From Pyronema omphalodes (taxonomy: Eukaryota; Ascomycota; Pezizomycetes; Pezizales; Pyronemataceae): a DNA stretch of 64,000 nt. The first letter of the stretch is position 1, and every line of letters begins with the position of its first letter. The stretch spans positions 372,001 to 436,000 of the forward strand of contig JAJJXM010000047.1 of assembly GCA_024516155.1 (NCBI GenBank). The letters run 5' to 3'. The notes below the pieces were generated by a model that worked only from the letters and a program-made list of their open reading frames with translations, made no database searches and was not told the origin of the DNA. Made by a program: the position numbers and the translations under genes. Below are positions 46,826-58,240 of this stretch, one piece after another.

Positions 46826-47940
46826 AAATCTTCTACATAGTGGAGGAGTATATATGGGGCCATGGAATTGATTTCCAAGCTTGTTTTTCTTTTGACTGGA
46901 ATTTTGGATTTGCTGTAACTAGTGGCTATGAAATAGAACGTTTCGTTCCTGGGTACCTGACTGAAAACAATAACCGTGATTGCATGTGCTAAAGCCGTTG
47001 AAAAGTAACCCAGTTGTAATCAATAATCTACAGATCTCCCGTTAACAAAGATTAACTCAACACCAATAAATCTTTCTAGATGGCGTGCTTGGAGATAAGA
47101 TAATTTAAACGAGCTTGCGGGATGGTTATCTGGTTACTGTGAATGAGTTTGAACGGAGAAACCCCGAATAGGAAAGATTATGCGCGTAGTTGCCAAGACA
47201 ATATATGATTTGTCGTCATGCCGCATAACCTTCGCCATCTTGATAGAACTGGTCCCGACCAGATTCCCGTAGATTTCGAGGCATGTGCCGTCATATGAAC
47301 CGTAGTTTTCTTGCGGGATCAAGTAAACAACGTTGCTGGAACCGGTAATCAAAGATTGGAGATAGCGGTGAGGTGGAGACACACTCTATGCTGTACGCCT
47401 GACCTGTCAAAACGCCTTATGACCGCCAAAATCCTTATGGGATGCCATCCATTGATTGCAATTTAGTAGGATGGCGTTCATTCGGGGTGGCGGGTGTCGA
47501 GTGCGGTATCCAAATTGAGGTTGTTGTAGATGTGGGTTGATATCCGGGTTCGGGGAGCTTCGGTGGAGCTTGGGTGAAGTGTCCGAGAAGAGAGATCACG
47601 GCGACAGTTGCTCTCAGCTGTAGGCTAGGCCTTGCTGCAACCACGGGTGCGGCGCAGGCGCTAGAGCAAGCGGCACGCTTCCAAGCAACCGAAACTCGAC
47701 CGGCCACACTACATCGAGGATGCAACAGGCACATGCACTCAACATGCGACAGCCCTTCGGAGTAAACACGGGGAGATTTTACTTCGATTATTTTATTTCA
47801 TGACATCACTTGAAATTCAAAACAAAAAAAAAAAATATACATTGCTAATATCCAAAATTTACATGCAGATCCCCCCACTTATCACTCCGAAAAACAAACA
47901 TACTCAAGGAAAAGCAAAATCAGACCAACTGCTTCCACAA
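46826..47940. other. Intergenic region between convergent protease genes
   Basis: Holds both 3' ends. A minus-strand frame at 47134-47382 has natural-looking composition but no ATG at its start and no recognised partner exon. A-rich run at about 47822-47833. Confidence 0.55.
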
Positions 47941-50114
47941 TCAATTCTGAGTCTCTACTTCATGTTTCTCGTTGCATTTGAGTTCCTTGGGCATCTTGAA
48001 CCCATCAATCTTATTGTTCCCCTCTGTCCTCGCATCCACACCTAGTCCACGTTTCGCAAACGCCGACCAGATCTCGCAAGCATTCTCTCCTCCCGTGAGC
48101 TGATAATCCGCGTCAATAATCGCATCTCTCGCTGTCAAGAAAGTCGGGTAGCAAGGCTGCAGCTTCATTCCCTCGAGCACAAGCTTCATAGCCAAGTGCC
48201 TTCCGTGTTTCGGGATACGGGTGTTCTTGCGGAAAGTCGGGAATGGGTTCGGTGAGTATCCAAACTTATCCTCCAAGTTCCACATCATATCATACAGCAT
48301 GGTAGCCCAAACATGTCCAACAGGATGAACTTTCCAGTATTTGCTGTTTGGCCCGATCCATGAGTAGGTAGTAGGGTTAACCTTCATATCAGTAGAGTAG
48401 GGATGAGGCCGGATTCCCACACCGTTCGCCCAGTCGCCCATGCCATAGATGGTATCTCTGTTATCATTCGGCTTGATTCTGAGCGCAGTAGGGAAGAAGT
48501 CACTCCATCCCTCTCCCATTCCACCACCTTCAATAGTGTAAAGACAACCTGACTTTGAAGGACCTCCGGTAAGACGGTTGCTGTTATACTACATCAGTAA
48601 TTGTACCACTAATGAAATTGGATGAGTTAGGTAGCGCACCTGAGACCATGAGTGTACTCATGGAGAATAATTCCATTGTCGAAATCACCATCTCTAATAG
48701 TTCCGGTAGAATTCCAGAGGTACATCCTCATTCTTGGCCTCTGACCATCGGCAGGAGTCATGAAGTTCGCATTGTTCATGCCGGAACCATCTTGGGCGTT
48801 CACCTGCACTGCATCGCCTCCCACTCCCAAAGAACCAGAGTTCATCTCCTCGAAGTTTCCAGCAGCCTCAGTAAATCCCAAGACTTCAAGAAAATCATGG
48901 TAGATGTTGGTAGTATAGAAAACCTGGGAAATCGCCGCATCGACGTATCCACGTGCATCAGTGGTGTTGGTGATATTCGACTGGGGATTATAGGGGAAGT
49001 TGAAGTCCAGCTTCTCTCCTCCATCTGCACGGTGATTGTTTTCCCATGAAATCGTACCGTCCCAGTTCTCTGACTCTGTGTCAACAGTGCCATTACATAC
49101 AGGAACCAGAGTAGGACAAACCTTGTGCTTTTACGTTGTTTCCCCTAGTATCTGTGTACTTGTTGGTGCCATCATCATGCCATCCCCTGGGACTTGCCCA
49201 ATCATTCGCCGGGTTGGTAAGAAGCATTCTCTGACCATCACTAGGATCATTGACACCTAGGGGGCTGATTCCGGATTCACAGTTAGAAACACCTCTCACT
49301 ATCTTGGGACTTATTTTTAGAACTTACTAGGCATTATACTGAGCTTCTGAAACCAAATTAGTAGCTCCCAAAATATCCCCAGCAACATTTGCATTGGCAA
49401 AAGTAAGCATGTAGCTCTCATCCAAGTCAGTAGTCAACTGCCAAGCCAACTTGACTTCACCAGTTGCAGTCTGGTAGTAAACCAACTCTGCCTTTGGGTC
49501 CTATAGATTATACCATTAGTTTTTATTCCCAGAGAAGCAGAGTTATAGGTAAATACCTCCACCGCACCCTTCACACCCTCAATTCTATAATTCTTTGCTC
49601 CTCCCTCCGTACTCATAGTAGAGAAACCATCCTGCACAGCTCTAGCCTGCGAGGCATCCAAATCATATCCCATCCTCTGGATTGCACCTTTAAGGGCCTC
49701 CAATGGATCAATAATCGTAGCCCTCCTCACCGGTGCTGGTGCATCGATCTTTCCTTTCACCAAAGTATTTCCAGAGGAAACAACTTTTCCATTCCTGATG
49801 TTAACATTTCCCTGTGCATTGACGATGTCTAGGCCATTGTAGGTTTGTGTTAAATAGACATGAGTTATGCCGGAATCATCTGAGGTGTAGTAATCGCCGT
49901 TGGAACGGAGGGTTGCTGAGGGTGAGACGGTTTTGAAGTGGGAGAGGGCAATTTGAACTGGATCAGAGGAAGCAGCACGGCGGTTGATACGGGATGGCAC
50001 GGAGGGGTTAGAAAGGTAGGTTGCGGAGCGGTCGTCGTTGATGTTGTTATGGATTCCGTGAGAGGAGGTGACGGCCAGTATGCTGGCTAGGAAAAGGATG
50101 GAGGAGAAACGCAT
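47941..50114 (-). CDS. Secreted extracellular metalloprotease, fungalysin (M36)
   Basis: Five exons read from high to low coordinates: 50114-49557, 49500-49328, 49264-49122, 49075-48640, 48580-47941; total 649 residues, the usual length. Introns are 46-63 nt; joins restore KGAVEDPKAELVYYQ, SEAQYNAYPLGVNDPSDG and HEYTHGLSNRLTGG. Signal peptide about 1-19, FTP propeptide, then the catalytic domain with zinc-binding HEYTH (His430, Glu431, His434) and the third ligand Glu460 in GEGWSD, 26 residues after His434 as in Aspergillus fumigatus Mep. It hydrolyses proteins (collagen, elastin and similar) outside the cell. Convergent with the subtilase 1.1 kb away. The acceptor before exon 4 and the donor GTGCGC after it are the least certain sites. 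Confidence 0.94.
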
Positions 50115-50217
50115 CTTGAACTCTATTTTGATAGAGGCCCGAGTATGTATACTTGAAGACTCGAGGGACTTGAGGTATTCAGAAAAGAGGCATTCTATTG
50201 GAGGTGGGATACAATTT

Positions 50218-50225
50218 CTTTTATA
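50218..50225 (-). promoter_or_regulatory. TATA box of the fungalysin gene
   Basis: TATAAAAG on the minus strand, about 104 bases before the fungalysin ATG at 50114. Confidence 0.6.
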
Positions 50226-53200
50226 ACGTTTTTTTCACACCGAGTATTTTCCTGTAACAGTGACATCGAAAATTAATTTCAATGTCATGTGTGAGCACGA
50301 AAAATGAAACCCGGCCTATGTTACGGGTACTGTGGGAGTGCAACGGGAAGCGGCGTGACTACCGCGGTCTACTGCGCGCATATTTTACTCAATTTTGGAA
50401 TAGGAAGTTGAAGTTTCCCTCCGTGTTCAGCCGTCTAGATCTTTCGCGGTTCATACCATGAAATTGTTTGTAAGGGAAACATGGTTAGGCATAGTTTTAT
50501 GGAATTCTGCCCTTGACAAAGTTTGGCGGAGTTTGACTCCGGAATCTTGTATTATTTACCCTTGCGGCGGTAGCTTTACTCAATTGCACAATCAACGGCA
50601 ATTAAAAGCTTGACTAAAGTTTATGGAATTGCCCGCTCAACGCTCTTGAGTTCAGCCTTTTCGGCTGTACCGAACATTCCAAGAAAACAGCGGACTTTAG
50701 AAGCCGCCTTATTATCTGGTTCTTTTGTTTAGCTTCTAGCAAAAAGATATTGGACTATGATCTGGTGTAATATACTTTATGGCTATGAAATTGATGAGAT
50801 GACGCCTACAGGCTGTAGAACCGGATGAACAATCTGCACATGTATAATGTGATGAAATTAAGTTGTTCGGTTTATACAGGCAGTTACAAGGGAAATCACT
50901 ACGCGTATCTTCATACAAGTGCTATATTTACAGTAGAAACTCGGTCCCTATGTCTGTATGTACTGTACTAGCTAACATCATCGGGAATAATATTCTGTGA
51001 TGGTCATCAGTACCGGTCATGTCACTATGCAAGTACTACTGTCTAAGGCCTTACATCTCATCTGTCATCTGAACGTTATCTTACCGCGCATACTGCGCAG
51101 CATATTCCGCGTTATCACTGATAGGATGTATCTAACTTCGGGCAAAATTTTGAGAAAGTTGGTCCCGAATTCCACAGATGATCCACAAGATTGACTAGGG
51201 TCTTGGCAATCTTCAAAATAACCGTTAAATACGGTTGAATATGGTTGATATGTTGTGTGGTATTATAGCAGCACGCCACCCCCTAGAGGGTTGTTCTGTG
51301 CAACATCCCTGCGTCAATCTCGCAGCTCCGCAGAGTGCGACTGAAAATCGAATGTGCTTGCTACATGCGATGGTGAAACGGATACGGCCCATGAGATTGG
51401 AAGGTGGAATCGCATACCTATAATTTCAGAGTGATTGCTATACGGAAACATTAGGGAAACAATAAATTGAGTATTGATAAGAGGGGAACTGCACTAAGAG
51501 AATGGATGATATGACGGCATATGCGAAACAGCGGAAGCGTCATCATAAATGTGAAAAGTGCAAAAGCAACCCGTGAAGCTGTGAGCTCAGCCGGTAACGT
51601 TTGTTAAACGTGAGATGCATGTCTCAGAAGTCATCGGTATGAATGATCGAGAGCGAGAGCGAGACATGCATAAACTGCACCCAAGGAACCTTCTTCTCCT
51701 TCCAAAATAAAATTTGGTAGTGGGCATGAGACCCATTAGAATCTCGAGCACGCTACCAAAATTCCCCGGTGAACATCAGTTCACCCTCTGATCAATGCCT
51801 GCATTTTCTAGCCGGAATCTCTAAATTCGGCCCCGCCGTACCCCGCCGTACTGATTTGGATACCCCTCACCAATGGCACGAGGGCGGGGACGGTTCACGG
51901 ACAACTAATCTTCCGAGCACGCGATTGCTTTGTTTTGTAATCTGTTACTCAGATCTGTAGGGCTAAATCTCAAGCTTGTTGCTCACCGGACCGACTGGGG
52001 ACTGATTGGGAATCGACTGGGGTATTGGAAAGCCAAGAACCGACAAGGATTATTCTACTGCGAGTGACGGGACGTCTGTATTTACAGTGGGTACCTTAGA
52101 ATACACCGAAAGATACACTTTGGGAAATAATATTGCAGTATCAATCAGTCCGAAACATAATAATGTAATATGCAAAATGAGAGCGTGTGGGAGCTTTGGT
52201 CCAAGGGAATATGTATCCCACCACGAGAAACTTTTAACTTCCAGAATGGGGTTTCGATAATAGAGTGATACTTCATGATTAAACTAGGCATTAAGTTATT
52301 ATGTGATGGCTTACTCGTGCTACTTAGTAACTAGAATCTTGGAAAGTCTGGATGAAAAACACAAAACACCTCTACCGGGCCATGAGCGACGATACAACCA
52401 AGGCGTCATCCCGGTGTGGCCACTGGAGTAAGAAAGCACCTATCCGTATGCATTACATGTCCTTATTATACCATTTCAAAGGTATGTGTCTCCATGTTTG
52501 TTTTCGCCTCAAACATTCTTATTTTGAGGTGCTAGATTACCATGCCGGATTAAGCATCTGTTGATCCTGACTCGTGGGACGAATACCTGCCTGTAGCTGT
52601 AGCTACCATGAGGGAGTGCTCGAGGTGGCTATGGAATACTGGGAACACCTACTCGGAAAGTGACATGTATTACTCACTGCTCATGTCAGCCCTGCAGAAA
52701 TTTCAGGCAGTGAGATGGGTTTCATCGTAGTAAAAGTGGGTGAAGTTATGGAAACAGAGCGAAAGTCTAGTTTGAGTGTAGTGATAATGTAGTTCGCGGT
52801 GGGCCAGACCCTAGAAAGTCTAGAAGCGAAGGAGGCTCTTTGCAGTAGAATTCTTGGCTTTTAATAATACAATTTCTATGATTGTCTTGGCTACTTAGAT
52901 GCTTTAAGTCTGCTACGGGTTCAAAGGCGATGTGATATTTCGGTACTATGCATGATGGAGATCTTTGTAGGAGTTGACATCGTGCTGCGCAACAACACAC
53001 CATCAAATCACGGACGATGATCGTTTTTGTGCATTGAAAATAAACAATGGAGATGTATCGAGTACCTGCATTTGGACTCTGCAGAGAAGTCGAACCCGAC
53101 TCGTCGAGTGATCCAAGACGCAAGCGCTTACCTAAGACGGTTAACTTCATCTTGCAGAAATTACCACTTTTCCTATTTGGGGCTCGACGTGCAGAAGCGA

Positions 53201-53556
53201 TCCCCCGCATTTTACGCCGCTGGCGACCGGCGGGAACTAGAGTAGTTCGCCCGCTTAGCTGCCCGCTTCGGCCGCTTCTGGCTACTGCTACTCGCTTGCT
53301 TGATCACTTAAACCGCTTTTTCTTATTCATCGCGATAATCAATTGGTTGACGACAACGGCATCCGTGCTTCAGGATGACGGATACTCAACACAGACCTCT
53401 GATTCGGTTCCTAACGGGTATCCACGGATCACCATTTACCCCACCTTGAAGCTGCGTCATATATCCGACATCCCGAGCTCCCTTTAACACAATCAAGCAG
53501 TTAACATCACAACCATTACCCCAATAACTCTCATTTGATACATCGCGACAGTAAAT
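50226..53556. other. Gene-free DNA with one transposon-end-like sequence
   Basis: No supported gene. Bases 50929-50950 read TA followed by CAGTAGAAACTCGGTCCCTA, resembling the outer end of the 35 kb MITE, but no partner inverted end was found. A frame beginning at 53047 has a plausible start but no motif. The last 300 bases are probably the promoter of the homogentisate dioxygenase gene. Confidence 0.55.
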
Positions 53557-54882
53557 ATGACCTCCTTCAGCACAACCGATCCCTACACGTACCACCACGG
53601 CTTCAACAGCCACTTCGAATCCGAATCAATCCCCAATTCTCTGCCAGTCGCCTGTAACAGCCCCCAAAAGCCCCCGCTCGGTTTATACGCCGAGAAGCTT
53701 TCTGGAAGCGCTTTCACAGCTCCCCGACACAGCAACAAACAAACCTGGCTCTACCGTATCTTACCTTCGGCATCTCACATTCCCTTCACCCCACAAACGT
53801 CCACTCGCTCCTTCTCCACCAAGAACCTCACACCTCTCCCTAATCAGCTTCGTTGGGATCCATTTGATATCAATAAATCGGCGACGTTCCTGACCGGCTT
53901 ACAACTCGTAGCCGGAGCTGGCGATATCCCCACCAAGAATGGCATTGGAATCTACATCTATAGCTGCGGCCAATCGATGCCCAAAACCGAGGCATTTTAC
54001 TCAGCGGATGGTGATATGCTTATCGTCCCTCAAGAGGGAGATTTAGATGTACGCACTGAGCTAGGATGTATCTATGTTCGTCCTTCCGAGATTCTTGTTA
54101 TTCCCCGAGGAATTCGTTACAATGTTGCCCTCCCAACCGGTCAGGCGAGAGGTTACATCCTAGAAACCTTCACCCCACAGCATTTTGAATTACCGGAGCT
54201 TGGCCCCATTGGAAGCAATGGTCTGGCGAACCCTAGAGATTTCCAGATTCCCAAGGCCAGTTATGTGGACTCACAGGAGACTCACACTGTTATCACCAAG
54301 TTCGCGGGTGCTTTATACGAGGCAAAACAGAATCATTCTCCCTTTGACGTAGTGTCATGGCATGGAAATTACTATCCCTTCAAATACGACCTGGGAAGGT
54401 TCAATACCATTGGAACTATTTCTTATGACCACCCTGATCCGTCGATCTTCACGGTATTGACAGTTCCTTCGGCACTACCGGGGACTGCTATTGCGGACTT
54501 TGTTGTCTTCCCTCCAAGATGGTTGGTGGGTGAAAATACTTTCCGTCCTCCATGGTATCACAGGAATTGTATGAGTGAGTTTATGGGGCTTATCAAGGGC
54601 GGGTACGATGCTAAGGCTTCGGGTTTTAACCCCGGAGGCGCCAGCTTGCATAATGTTATGGCGGGCCATGGACCGGATGCGGAGACAGCAGAGAAGGCGA
54701 GTGAATGTCCCCTTAACCCGGCGAAGGTTGGGGAAGGAAGTTTGGCGTTTATGTTTGAGAGTGTGTTTATGGTGGGAGTTACGGAGTGGGGGATTCAGGA
54801 GTGTGGAAAGGTACAGGAGGATTATAATGTGGAGAGTTGGACGGGAGTAAAGCGGAGGTTTGAGGCACCAAAGAAGGAGTAG
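53557..54882 (+). CDS. hmgA: Homogentisate 1,2-dioxygenase
   Basis: Single exon, 441 residues, close to the usual fungal and animal length. It opens the aromatic ring of homogentisate to maleylacetoacetate in phenylalanine/tyrosine catabolism, using ferrous iron and oxygen in the cytosol. Family signature [18 protein letters not shown] supplies His335 and Glu341, and MAGHGPD supplies His371, the same residue numbers as the human enzyme's iron ligands. The N-terminal [12 protein letters not shown] and the central PRGIRYNV segment are also typical. In Aspergillus hmgA is clustered with fumarylacetoacetate hydrolase and maleylacetoacetate isomerase genes; neither is present within 9 kb on the downstream side or 3 kb upstream here, so the cluster is not conserved in this window. 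A long minus-strand open frame over the 3' end is a shadow. Confidence 0.97.
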   Translation: MTSFSTTDPYTYHHGFNSHFESESIPNSLPVACNSPQKPPLGLYAEKLSGSAFTAPRHSNKQTWLYRILPSASHIPFTPQTSTRSFSTKNLTPLPNQLRWDPFDINKSATFLTGLQLVAGAGDIPTKNGIGIYIYSCGQSMPKTEAFYSADGDMLIVPQEGDLDVRTELGCIYVRPSEILVIPRGIRYNVALPTGQARGYILETFTPQHFELPELGPIGSNGLANPRDFQIPKASYVDSQETHTVITKFAGALYEAKQNHSPFDVVSWHGNYYPFKYDLGRFNTIGTISYDHPDPSIFTVLTVPSALPGTAIADFVVFPPRWLVGENTFRPPWYHRNCMSEFMGLIKGGYDAKASGFNPGGASLHNVMAGHGPDAETAEKASECPLNPAKVGEGSLAFMFESVFMVGVTEWGIQECGKVQEDYNVESWTGVKRRFEAPKKE

Positions 54883-57029
54883 AGGGCCAAGGGATGATGA
54901 TGATAAAGAGGTCTTTTTATTTCCAACTTGGAGGCTGTTATGCTCTGATTGATTGATACGCGGTCGAGGGATGAACAGGTGGAGCTGCGGGACGAACCAA
55001 GACAGTCTGATGTAACCACTCGCCTCGGTGCAGTTTACCGCAACTATGTATTTACATACCGTACAAGCTGAAATGATAATCAAATATGTGTTTACCCAGA
55101 CGTCTTGCATCAAACATGACTCTCGTAGCGAATAACTCCATCCCATATCATTCGCGTGGAGGAAAATTCTAGACTCGAAGAACGGATGATTGGAACATAA
55201 ACATCTCAGCACCAGTCACGAAGATTCGGCCAAAAGCAGGTAACCACTCGAGAGCTCCCAAGGCTGTCTTTAATTCGCATTCACATTCCCATCTCGCCTC
55301 CAACCTCCTATGTAGACTGATAGATGATGCGAAGTTCGAACCTTGAACACAGTCACTCACAACGTGGGATTTGATACTAATCTTCATCCTCGTCTCGAAG
55401 ACGTGAATCTACAGTTCCTTTCCAAGTCAATCTCGGTCTCAGTTTCCCTTCCTTCCCTCTCAGCACTTCTGTATATGTTATTGATGTAGTTTTTGTTTCT
55501 TTACATGTTTCCCATGGGAGCCCATGTGGCCAACCCCATGGATGAATGATCTGCGCTACTAAAGACTAACCACTTAGCTCCCCGCATCTCTCTCTGCGCG
55601 CTCCAAAATTGCAAAATCGCGACGTCAAGGCCAACCCGGCCAAGTCATAGTTAGCCTAGCTAGTTAAAATTAGGATCTTCATCAATACCACGCTATCACT
55701 CGGCACCTAACTAAATCTTTCATAGCTGCGAGATTCGGAACCTTGGAAGTTGGAAGTAAACTTTTGTAAGTTGGAAGATAGCAATTCGCTGAGTAGAAAC
55801 GATGTGGTATACGTATGTATCATGTTAATTTGAGTTCTTTCGTGGCGTAGGAAATGGAATGCCAACACAGTATGGAGTGGTAAAGCAGGAATTCTTAGGA
55901 GTCCGGAGCCGTTCTGCTGAGGAATTGATGTAGGTATGTAGAGACAAGACAGCACTATGGTGTATATGCATCAAGAAGCCGCGTATGTAGGTACAGCCTC
56001 ATAGAACGACATAGAGATGATGGAAACTTGGATTTTGGATCTTGGACCTTTGATGATGTATGATGTAGGATGGAATTTACCGCATTTTATCGAAGAGAGT
56101 TGACAACTGTCGTACATGGACCAACCATTTTCGCGGTTCGCCGAAATTGTGATCGGAGAGTATGTATCGATGATCTAATCATATGTACCTACAGAGATCC
56201 GATAGTTGCATGTTGATGATCTGCAATTAGTTGTTCTCGTGAGTGTAATTTGGCGATGACGGTCCGTCCCGAATGAAAAAGTGGTATCTATTCTGAATTC
56301 CCAGTTTGTGGTGCGCTCTAACAGGATTTGGGAAGATGGATTGAGATTTGGAAATTACATCATCTATGAAGCTGTTTCCTGGGAAGTTTTTCTTGCACAC
56401 TTGTGGTTGGAATAATGATTGGACAATGGGATGATTGATGAAAGTTGCGGGTTTTTGGTATCGATTTTGATGGAATCCATCAGGCGGCGATGGATACCAA
56501 AGATTGAGCTTTCAGAAAGAGCCAGAGTTATCAGACTGATGGAGTCATCTCCTGATGTCTTTGAATTTCTTGTGCTGTTGTCTTCAGCTTACGTTGTCAG
56601 GGGATATGTTTTCGACTGTGTCTTGAAATGTCTTCAATGATGTCGTACCTTGGCGAGCATCCATTTGACATAGCTTCAACGTAGCCAGTCCAAACTTCGA
56701 TCCCAGGCCCTTAGCTAGCCTGGACTTCGTCCCGGGCGGATTCCCCGGAAAGCTGATGATCCTGATTGACCTTGATTCCTGTCCAGGAAATTCAGACACA
56801 CGACGTCTTTACTGGGCATTTGTCGACATCCTGATAGACTACTTGACAGGAGGGCAGAACTTGATAAATACCGCCACTCCCGCCGCTCTTCATGATTTTC
56901 TTTCCTCATTCCAACAAGCATCTCCACGAAAACAACTATCCATTCGCTCTGATCTTCGGATTTTCCACTCCTCATCCAACTTTCACTTCCAACAAACAAA
57001 TCTTCTAATCAACCAACCAATTAATCAAA
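54883..57029. other. Intergenic DNA
   Basis: 3' region of hmgA and the promoter of the secreted repeat gene. Short open frames lack motifs. A phrase TATCACTCGGCACCTAACTA at 55693-55712 resembles a motif inside the 12.6-13.15 kb element. Confidence 0.55.
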
Positions 57030-57689
57030 ATGGTCGCCCCCTCTTCCTTCCTCGTCGTTGCCTTCGCCGCTCTCGCCGCCTCTAGCCCAATTCTCAAGGG
57101 TGTCCACTCCGGCTCCGGATCCATCGTTGACGCCTCCAACTTGAACATCTCCGACAACCTTAACAACAACGAAGTCGAGGGACCCGAGTCAGTTGAAGTC
57201 AACGCCGCCAACGGTAACAACATCCTCAACGATGCCAGCATCTTGGACGGCTCCCTCAACAACGCCCAGATTCTTAACGGTGTTGCCAAGGGAGGTATTT
57301 TGAACAACTCTGCCAACGGAGCTGCTAGCAACAATGAGGTTGAGGCTGATGCTGAGGCAAGCGACAACAACATCTTGAACGGTGTTGCTAACGACTCTGC
57401 CAATGTCAAGGCTCTTAATGGAGTCGCCAATGGAGACAACGATATCCTTAACGGAGGTGTTCTTAACAATGCTGCTAAGAATGTTGCTAAGGAGGGTGTT
57501 TTGAACGGAGACAACGATGTTCTTACCAATGTTGCCAAGGGAGGAGTCCTTAACGGTGACAACTTGAATGGAGGAGTTATCAACGGAGGTGTTTTGAACG
57601 ACAACCTTAATGGAGGTGTTATCAACGGCGGTGTTTTGAACGGAGGTGCTCTTAACGGAGATATTTCTGCTCTTAACAAGTCTGACTAA
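57030..57689 (+). CDS. Secreted Asn/Gly-rich repeat protein, function unknown
   Basis: Single exon, 219 residues. A signal peptide (MVAPSSFLVVAFAALAASS) is followed by a mature chain almost free of aromatic residues and cysteines and made of Asn, Gly, Leu, Val, Ala and Asp. The core words are ILNGVA and GGVLNG; near the C-terminus a 14-residue unit LNGGVINGGVLNDN is directly repeated (bases about 57560-57645), giving a near five-residue rhythm of Gly-Gly-Val-(Leu/Ile)-Asn. Such regular short repeats often fold as beta solenoids or act as cell-wall or matrix proteins. No domain recognised; candidate effector or surface-coat protein. The codon bias (AAC, GGA, GTT, CTT) is uniform and the leader is rich in CAACCAACC, typical of expressed fungal genes. 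The antisense strand is also open over nearly the whole length, a by-product of the repeat. Confidence 0.85.
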   Translation: MVAPSSFLVVAFAALAASSPILKGVHSGSGSIVDASNLNISDNLNNNEVEGPESVEVNAANGNNILNDASILDGSLNNAQILNGVAKGGILNNSANGAASNNEVEADAEASDNNILNGVANDSANVKALNGVANGDNDILNGGVLNNAAKNVAKEGVLNGDNDVLTNVAKGGVLNGDNLNGGVINGGVLNDNLNGGVINGGVLNGGALNGDISALNKSD

Positions 57690-58240
57690 ATGTAATTTGG
57701 GGAGTTAATGAAAGGCGTTGGAGGCATGGAATCTTGGGAACTTTGTATTTCTTTATGGGTACAGGAGCAGGATTTTGAGGAGGAGATAGTAGATTAATAA
57801 TTAATGCTGTATACGATTTCTCAAAGCAACTTTTGTCCATAAAATGATCAATTATCATGCAAAGCGTCGAGAATTTTTCAATATTAGACTTGAGGCATCT
57901 GTAAACTTCACACATCCGAGTATGTCAATCTAGCGGTTGAGTTAGGGGAAATTAAAAATTAACAATGCGAAGATATTTACATCTACTTCGTACGCAATGG
58001 TATTCTACGTATTTCTTTGTGTTTAATCCATCCGTAGTTTTTAATACGCCGTTTTGGTAGTTATCCTGGGTTAGGGATCTCCCATTCGCGTAGGACAAGA
58101 ACTCGCACTTGGAATACCCCACCTCCGAACGCGTGCCCCGCCAAAAGTTTTCCCGCCATACGAAACGCATCCGCCGCGACCTCCAGTCCCAGTTTCTCCG
58201 CGACCGACCCGCGCAACCACCTCCCCTACCTCCGCCTATC
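57690..58240. other. Intergenic DNA
   Basis: 3' region of the repeat protein gene and the leader of the Kelch gene. The Kelch frame is open upstream to 58109 but without an in-frame ATG before 58241. Confidence 0.6.

Noticed and set aside
47134..47382. Minus-strand frame between the convergent proteases with natural-looking composition
   Set aside because: It begins at a non-ATG codon, no partner exon or family was recognised, and it lies in the shared 3' region; a weak candidate only.
53047..53487. Plus-strand frame starting MEMYRVPAFG upstream of hmgA
   Set aside because: Only the first 35 residues look protein-like, no motif, and it runs into the probable hmgA promoter.
54475..55212. 245-codon minus-strand open frame over the 3' end of hmgA
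   Set aside because: It overlaps the conserved iron-ligand coding region of hmgA in antisense and has no family motif; a compositional shadow.
57005..57679. 224-codon minus-strand open frame opposite the Asn/Gly repeat gene
   Set aside because: It mirrors the repeat (Pro/Leu/Thr words such as TPPL), lacks a signal peptide or domain, and the plus strand has the signal peptide and fungal leader.
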